From assembly GCA_023213395.1 (NCBI GenBank), contig CM041465.1:240133741-240197740 (forward strand): DNA of 64,000 bases. Reading direction: 5' to 3'. The notes below the pieces were generated by a model. The model did no database searches. It was not told the DNA's origin and saw only the letters and a list, made by a program, of their open reading frames with translations. A program made the translations under genes and the position numbers. This document shows positions 58,044 through 64,000 of this stretch, in pieces; position 1 is the stretch's first letter; every line of letters begins with the position of its first letter. This DNA comes from Cycas panzhihuaensis (taxonomy: Eukaryota > Cycadophyta).

Positions 58044-59440
58044 TTATTTTATTTCAACTTCTCCACTATCTAATTGTACAAGGGGAGATTCATCAAATAC
58101 AACATCTCTATTAATGGTGATTTTATGGGCAGTAGGATCCCACAACCTGTATCCCTTCACACCATCCTTATCAATGTAACCAACAAAGATATATTTCTTG
58201 GATTTTGGGTCTAACTTTGAACATTTACTTTTATGAGTCCAGGCATAAGCATCACAACCAAAAACTCTCAACTTTGAATAGTCACATGGATGTCCAGTCC
58301 ATACCTCTTCAGGAATTTTGTAGTCTATTGCAAGTGATGGTGACTTGTTTACCACATAGTAAGTTATTTGAATAACATCCACCCACAAGCCCTACTCCAC
58401 TCCAGCATTACTCAACATGCTTCTTGCTCTTTCTAAGAGTGTCATGTTCATGTGCTCAGCAATGCCATTTTGCTATGGAGTATAACTAGTGGTCTTGTGT
58501 CTTTTGATCCCAGCTTCTCTGCAATAGTTCTCAAACTTCAAGGAGTTAAACTCATCTCTACTGTCAGTTCTTAAATATTTGATTATCTTACCAATGTTGT
58601 TCTCAAGTAGAGCCTTGAACTACTTAAACACACTGAACACTTTAGATTTCCTTTTTAAAAAATAGACCCATACCTTCCTAGAGTAATCATCTATAAATGT
58701 GATAAAGTACAATGATCCTCCACAAGATATTTTAGGGGTTGGTCCCCACACATCTGAATGTATGTAATCTAGAACGCCTTTACTAGTGTGACTCCTTACT
58801 TTAAACCTGAGTCTACACTATTTTCTAGAAGCACAATGTTTACAGAAAGCCAAATCAGAAAGTTATAAGTCATGAAGTAACTTACGGTTTATTAGTACAT
58901 TAAGTCCTTTCTCACTCATATGCCCAAGTCTCTAATGCCATAACTGAGCTAGATCTTCTATAGTCTTTGATGTTGTAGCTTCTTGGCTGACATCTATACT
59001 TCCCACTAAAATGTAAAGATTTTCTTTCTTTAAGGCTTTCATAACAACCAAGGTGCCCTTTGACACCTTTAGGACTCTTTCATGACCTGTATGCTTAAAA
59101 CCACCTGAATCTAGTTCACCCAAGGAAATCATATTCCTTTTCAGATTAGGTACATGTCTAACCTCAATTAATGTTCTAACTACCCCATCGAACATCTTAA
59201 TTCTAATGCTACCAATGCCCACTATCTTACAAGAAACTTCATTTCCCATAAGCACATCACCACCATCAAGAGGTTGGTATGATAAGAAGTAACTCTTGTG
59301 TAGATACATGTGGTGTGAAGCACCTGAATCTAATAACTAGTCATGGTGATAATGAGAAACATTACAAGCGACCAAGACATCATCATCCATACCTTGATTT
59401 GACTCCACCTAATTCGCCTCCTTGGTAGGATCTTTCTTTT
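58044..59440 (-). pseudogene. Copia G protease and integrase remnant
   Basis: Protease LLDSGASHHMYLH at about 59340-59300; open piece 59309-58932 (VLMGNEVSCKIVGIGSIRIK...). Integrase: TFIDDYSRKVWVYFLKRK (first Asp, about 58690), YLRTDSRDEFN (second Asp, about 58565), QNGIAEHMNMTLLERARS (Glu, about 58475). 58388-58044 is the C-terminal part (WTGHPCDYSKLRVFGCDAYA). 57781-58043 is the Glu-rich linker. Confidence 0.9.
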
Positions 59441-59441
59441 T

Positions 59442-60194
59442 TTAGAATTCCTTCCTTTTATAGCAATCCTTCTTGAGGTGATCGGTCTTATTACAATGCC
59501 AACACCTGAGCTTACTCTTTTTATTCTTTGACTTAGACCTTGATGTATCCCTGGAGATTTGTCCTCTCTCAAACATTCTACCCCTTAGTGTCATAGCTTC
59601 TAGTGTGGAGGTTTCAAGATTAGATTTCCTCCGCACTTCTTCCATTAGTAAAGCACTCACAACAGAATCATAATCTAATACATCTGTAGTGCTAAAACTA
59701 ATTGAGACGATAATATTATCTCAAGATTCAGGTAATGAGCATAATAAGGTAACAATCTTATCCTCATCCATAATTTTAACATTGATACTAGTCAACTAAC
59801 AAATAAGAGTATTAAAAATATTTAAATGGTCAGAAATTTTTGTACCTTCCTTCATCCGTAATGAGTACAGTTGCCTCTTCAGGTAGATTCAATTCGTTAC
59901 TAATTTGGTCATATATAGGCCTTACAACTGGGTCCATAATCTTGTTGTTGTCTCCTCCCCTACAATGTTAAATAAGACTTCATCTTCTAAGCACAATTGT
60001 ATTGTGCTAAGTGCCTTTTTGTCTAAGTCATCCCATTCATCATCGTCCATCCCTGTGAGTTTCTTCGATTTACCTATAAGGGCTTTATACAAACCCTATT
60101 GTACAAGAATATCATGTGCTTTTAGCTTCCACAACTCAAAGTTGTTCTTGCCATTGAATTTCTCTACCTTGAACTTTATACCTGCTAGTTTCAT
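59442..60194 (-). pseudogene. Copia G gag remnant
   Basis: Starts at the ATG 60194 (MKLAGIKFKVEKFNGKNNFE); the ATG used in A (MVKLAG) has mutated to ATT here, leaving this one a codon downstream. Zinc knuckle CWHCNKTDHLKKDC near 59501-59460 (the Gly of the CCHC consensus is Asp). Stops inside. Confidence 0.9.
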
Positions 60195-60252
60195 AATTTG
60201 GTGTAGAAAAGCTGACACCAAAACCTTCACAAACTCACTGTAAAAAAAAAAG

Positions 60253-60266
60253 TGGCTCTGATACCA
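60253..60266 (-). other. Primer binding site of Copia G
   Basis: Minus-strand tggtatcagagcca, two bases from the LTR; identical to A. Confidence 0.93.
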
Positions 60267-60268
60267 CT

Positions 60269-60911
60269 TATTGAGAATACAAGGTCCCAAACCTTAAACT
60301 GCCATAAGATCTGAACTATTTTGCAACTAGTTACAAGAATCAAAACTAGAATTTAACATGCAAGTTCTAAACTTAGACATAATATAATAACATGAATATG
60401 AAAGGCAAACATCACATATGCAGCTGATATAACATGGTAAAACCCTAGCAGTGTGCTAGGGAAACATCCACACAGGAAAGGTATCGATCTTTATTACTAT
60501 AAAATAGAGAAAAAGTACATCTCAGTAGAAGAGTGCTCTCAGGAACAACAACCAGCCGCTGCCCTCATCACATTATATTACATTATATACAACATAATAA
60601 GAAAAGCCCTAAATCAGGCTACATGAGAGGGACATCCAAGGCATAAATCTCAACCGTAGAATCCAGGGTATTTGTATCAAACACCTCTGATTCTCTTTAC
60701 ATTTTAATATGGTTTATAGGGCTAATTTTTTGGGTTGAGGGCTATCACCCCAGAACCCCATCTTAATGGAGGGCATTCCCCCCCTGCACCCCCCAGTTAA
60801 GGGGGGATCCTGCCCTCCTTGGAACCCCCCGAGAAAGATTAATGGGGGGAAACCACTTTGCTAACATGCAAAAATTTTAACCTCAAACTATTGTTGTCAT
60901 AATATCTAACA
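60269..60911 (-). repeat. 5' LTR of Copia G
   Basis: 643 bp; inner end decayed from tgttgag to tattgag. Outer end aatatctaaca, then TSD cctta. Confidence 0.93.
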
Positions 60912-62867
60912 CCTTATACCTATGAATGCGAATAGAATGCAAAAAAGGAGGGTGTAATAAGGAAAAGAAAACCTTTTTATGGGTTTGTCACTTTTTCTTT
61001 TAAGGGGAGGAATAAGAGATGCACTTGTTTAAGTTACCCTTTTATGCTTATGCAAGTGGAAAGGGGAGATAAGGCCTATGTGTACTAATGCAAAAATGAG
61101 AGTGCAAATATGAAGATGCTCCTTTTTACTTTTCCTTTGATGAATGCAAGTAAACAAACAAATGATTGTAAGCTACATGCGAATGCAAATAATTTCCTTT
61201 TGGGAGGAAAGGGGGGAGAAGTAAAGAGCAAGGAAGAAGAGAAAAGTTGGAAGGGTACACCTAGAAATAATCCAGTTAATGGAGTGCCTCTCTTTTCCCT
61301 TCTTCATCTTCCTTTCACCAGTCAACTTATGCTCCGAGCTGTGGTTGACATCATAGATGAAACTGTAGGTGGGCCTTCTTTACCTTCACCGAAATGTATT
61401 ATGAAAGAGTAAATAACTTTATAGGAAAGTTTCAAAGGAGAGTAAATATAAATGAGACAAATGTACCTTCTAGTTTATGATACAATCTTGCTTTCTGAAG
61501 ATAGGTGGAGCTTCCATGCGAATACCGTTTCATTAACAAATAATAGTATGCATATGCATATATGTATGCTTGCTAAAGGGGAGTTCAAGCTTGTTTAATA
61601 TTTTTAGAGAAAGAAATAATATGCTTTACAATCTTCCTTATGTACCAAAATGTTTCCAAAAATCTAAGGGGAATAAAACGGGGGGGGGGGGGGTTGAAGG
61701 TAAGAGAAAGGAGAGCCTCAGAATAGCTAGCTCCTTCAACTAAGCTACCTCTTATATGCTCAAGTACTCTAATAATAGGTTAGGAGAGGATTGAGAGCTC
61801 CAAGTAAAAAAAATTAGGTACAACTTACTAGAAGTATAAGAAGTTGTAAAAAGTGTAAATGCTGCAAAAGTCGCAACATTGTAACTTTTGTAAAATATGC
61901 AAGAAAAGTATATATCTCATAAAATATCAAAGCATGCAAGGAAATTTACTATTAAATAGTATGTATGAAGTTTGATTGCAAGTATTACAAGGGCTACAAT
62001 TATTATAATCAGTAAAGGCCCTCACCGAAGGGGTGTTTCTTAGTTTGTAAGATGGATATGGAGTAGGAAACTAAGAGAGGTAAAGGGTTGCCCTAGAGGA
62101 TATAGCTATAGGAGTCAGAACTCCAGCCGTGAACTCCTCTTCTCCCTCTTAAGAGAGTCCCATAATCCACTTAGATGCAACTAAAGAATACCCAAGGGAT
62201 ATGGAGGTACAATCAAAGGAGGAAGGAAGGGTTTAGCTTCCTTTGGACACCTAAAAGAGATAAAAACATATGCAAAACTTGCAACAAATAGAGCTATTGA
62301 ACTTACACACTTGTTAAAGGAAAGGAATAATAGGAAATAAACATGTTTACAACTATAAAACTAAAGTAAAATGGATGTTACCTCATATGCAAATGAAAAG
62401 GGATGAGGATCCCACTTCCTTGGTGAAGAAGGGCTCCTTTTGGAGGCAAGAAGGGGACTCAAAACCTTGAAAATCCTATTGCTACTACTAGAGTGAGTAT
62501 CATGGGGGGAGGATTTGCTAAAGGAGGCATAGTTCAAGCCTATGTTTTAGGGTTATACCCTTATAAAAGAAGAGAATAGGAAGAGAGATCAGAAGTGGAA
62601 GTAGGAGGCATTTTTTCCTTTTGTATAAGAGCCAAGAGAGGTAAAATAAACTCAAATTTGGGTTTTTATATCAAAATTAGGGTTCTCGAGTGATTAGGAT
62701 TCACTCTGGGCAAGAAATAATAATCTTCCATGTGTTAATCTTATGATAAATGTGAAACTAACCATTTCCAGGTCACAAAAGTCAATAGACACTCACCCCA
62801 TGGTAAACTTCATAGTACCATGAAGTTTATCACGATATTGCAAATATTGTCATGATGTGAATAAAAT
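60912..62867 (-). repeat. LTR L, outer fragment
   Basis: Resumes after G. Blocks matching E and D LTRs: ggtgggccttctttaccttcacc (61368), gagcctcagaatagctagctcc (61711), and the U3 motif cluster caccccatggtaaacttcatagtac (62794-62818). Run of 14 G at 61680-61693. The small ORF 61110-61412 is not conserved. No genes. Confidence 0.55.
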
Positions 62868-63462
62868 GTTAGATAATGTGACAATAATATTTTGGAGGCT
62901 AAAATTTTGATAGGTTGGTAGTGAAGTTCCCCCCCAAACTTCCTCGGGAGGATCCAAGTGAGGCAGGAGCCCCCCTTAGCTAGGGGGTGCAAGGGGTACC
63001 ATAACCCCCCCGTAAAGAGAGGGTTCAAGGATGATAGCCCTTGATCTAAAAGGCTATGACTAAAAATCATACTAAATTGTAAAGAGAATTAAGATCATTC
63101 ACTCAAAATACCTTAGATTCTATGATCAAGATTTATGCATTATATAACTCTTTTCGTTATGTTGATGGTGTTTGACGTATTAGATGTCCTATGAGGAGTT
63201 GGATGATTGGTTGTTGTTGCTGTGAGTATTCTACTGTAGATTATGTATATTTCTCCATTCTTTGATAATAAAGATCGATACCTTTCATGTGTAGATGTTT
63301 CCTTAGTATAATGCTAGGGTTTTACCATATCAGGTGTATATACGATGCTTTGGCTTTCTAATTTATTTATTGTATTATCTTTAGTTTAAGAACTTGCATG
63401 TTAAATTTTAGTTTCGATTCCTATAACTAATTGAAAAATAGTTTAAATCTTGGTGATAGTTT
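62868..63462 (+). repeat. 5' LTR of Copia H, 3' end deleted
   Basis: tgttagataatgtgacaataatattttgg... with the G/C-rich inverted repeats at 62930-63050. It follows A and G until ggtgatagttt (63462), then jumps to ...tattggtgtaaatgtttttctac, missing about 30 LTR bases plus the PBS. Confidence 0.85.
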
Positions 63463-63495
63463 CTAGTTATTGGTGTAAATGTTTTTCTATACCAA

Positions 63496-64000
63496 ATGGT
63501 CAAACTGGCTAATGTAAAGTTTGAGGTAGAGAAATTCAATGGCAAGAATAACTTTGAGTTGTGGAAGTTGAAAGTATATGACGTTCTAGTACAATAAGAT
63601 TTCTACAAAGCTCTTATAGGCAAATAAAAGAAACCTGCAGGGATGGATGATAATGAATGGGATGATCTAGACAAAAGGGCTCTTAGTACAATATGATTGT
63701 GCTTAGTGGATGAAGTTCTATTTAACATCACATGGGAGTTGACATGAATAGGATTATGGATTTAGTTGGAAGGCTTACACATGACCAAATCAATGATGAA
63801 TTAAATATACTTGAAGAGGCAACTGTACTCATTACAAATGAAGGAAGGTACAAAAATTCCTAATCATTTAAATATTTTCAATACTCTTATTTGTCAGTTA
63901 GCTAGTATGGATATCATGATTGAGGATGAGGACAAGGATGTTACCTTATTATGTTTATTACCAAAATCCTAGGATAATATTGTCACCTTAATTAGTTTTA
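63496..64000 (+). pseudogene. Copia H gag remnant (partial)
   Basis: ATG at 63496: MVKLANVKFEVEKFNGKNNF and ELWKLKVYDVLVQ, a TAA, then DFYKALIGK, GMDDNEWDDLDKRALSTI..., and LNIFNTLICQLASMDI. Stops replace Gln, Arg and Trp codons as in A. Cut by the window edge before the zinc knuckle. Confidence 0.9.

Larger units (their letters stand above)
55581..60911 (-). mobile_element. Copia LTR retrotransposon G, complete
   Basis: 5331 bp, two 643-bp LTRs about 93% alike by eye, TSD cctta at 55576-55580 and 60912-60916, PBS and PPT present. All Copia domains are in order on the minus strand, with many stops and some frameshifts. Same family as A and H. Confidence 0.95.
62868..64000 (+). mobile_element. 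Copia element H (5' part, runs off the window)
   Basis: Same family as A and G. LTR from 62868, then gag. The LTR end and PBS have been lost in a small deletion (see the LTR entry), so this copy cannot be reverse transcribed normally. A TSD of taaaa at 62863-62867 is expected but its partner is off the window. Confidence 0.88.

Overview
This is nuclear DNA from a plant, most likely a seed plant with a large genome full of repeats. The window is a deep stack of nested LTR retrotransposons. Supporting signs are Copia elements primed by initiator tRNA-Met, Ty3/Gypsy elements of the Tat type with 2.1-2.7 kb LTRs, and captured fragments that read like plant UGPase, an AIRP2-type RING protein and a TIC32-like SDR. 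I see no intact host gene, tRNA, rRNA or CRISPR array. Gymnosperm or angiosperm cannot be decided from the sequence alone.

The nesting can be worked out from LTR ends and target-site duplications (TSDs). (1) 1-4815: Copia element A (+), its 5' LTR cut by the window edge. (2) A sits inside minus-strand Gypsy element D, seen at 4816-9261 and 39990-40806. (3) D's LTR is split by plus-strand Gypsy element C (9262-39984, TSD gtttc). (4) C's 5' LTR is split by plus-strand Gypsy element B (11983-25848, TSD acgtg), the youngest of the nested Gypsy elements. (5) D itself lies in LTR-like sequence E (40807-44313), which lies in LTR J (44314-44643 and 51093-52772). (6) J is split by F (44644-51092, TSD gagga), a minus-strand gag-only Copia-type element. 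(7) J interrupts an old Gypsy reverse transcriptase, K (52862-53635). (8) 54880-62867 is another minus-strand Gypsy LTR, L, split by Copia element G (55581-60911, minus, TSD cctta) and by the start of Copia element H (62868 to the edge, plus). A, G and H belong to one Copia family.

The Tat elements B and C have an unusual layout: 5' LTR, tRNA-type PBS, gag, protease with a DNGSS site, pol spacer, reverse transcriptase, RNase H and integrase (only in C; deleted in B), a conserved hairpin, an antisense spliced gene encoding a plant-mobile-domain-like protein with an acidic linker and a coiled coil, then a sense archaeal-type RNase H on its own at the far 3' end, polypurine tract and 3' LTR. The antisense gene and the RNase H diverge from a shared spacer of about 1.2 kb with palindromes and a TATA-like CCTTATATAG. 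B keeps the accessory genes and recent LTRs but has lost its polymerase and integrase.

Almost all reading frames are broken. Most in-frame stops are TAG, TAA or TGA where a relative has CAG, CAA, CGA or TGG, the pattern expected from decay of methylated cytosine. B, the youngest, is the richest in CpG and least broken. Element F carries three adjacent plant gene fragments in its long leader, antisense to the element.
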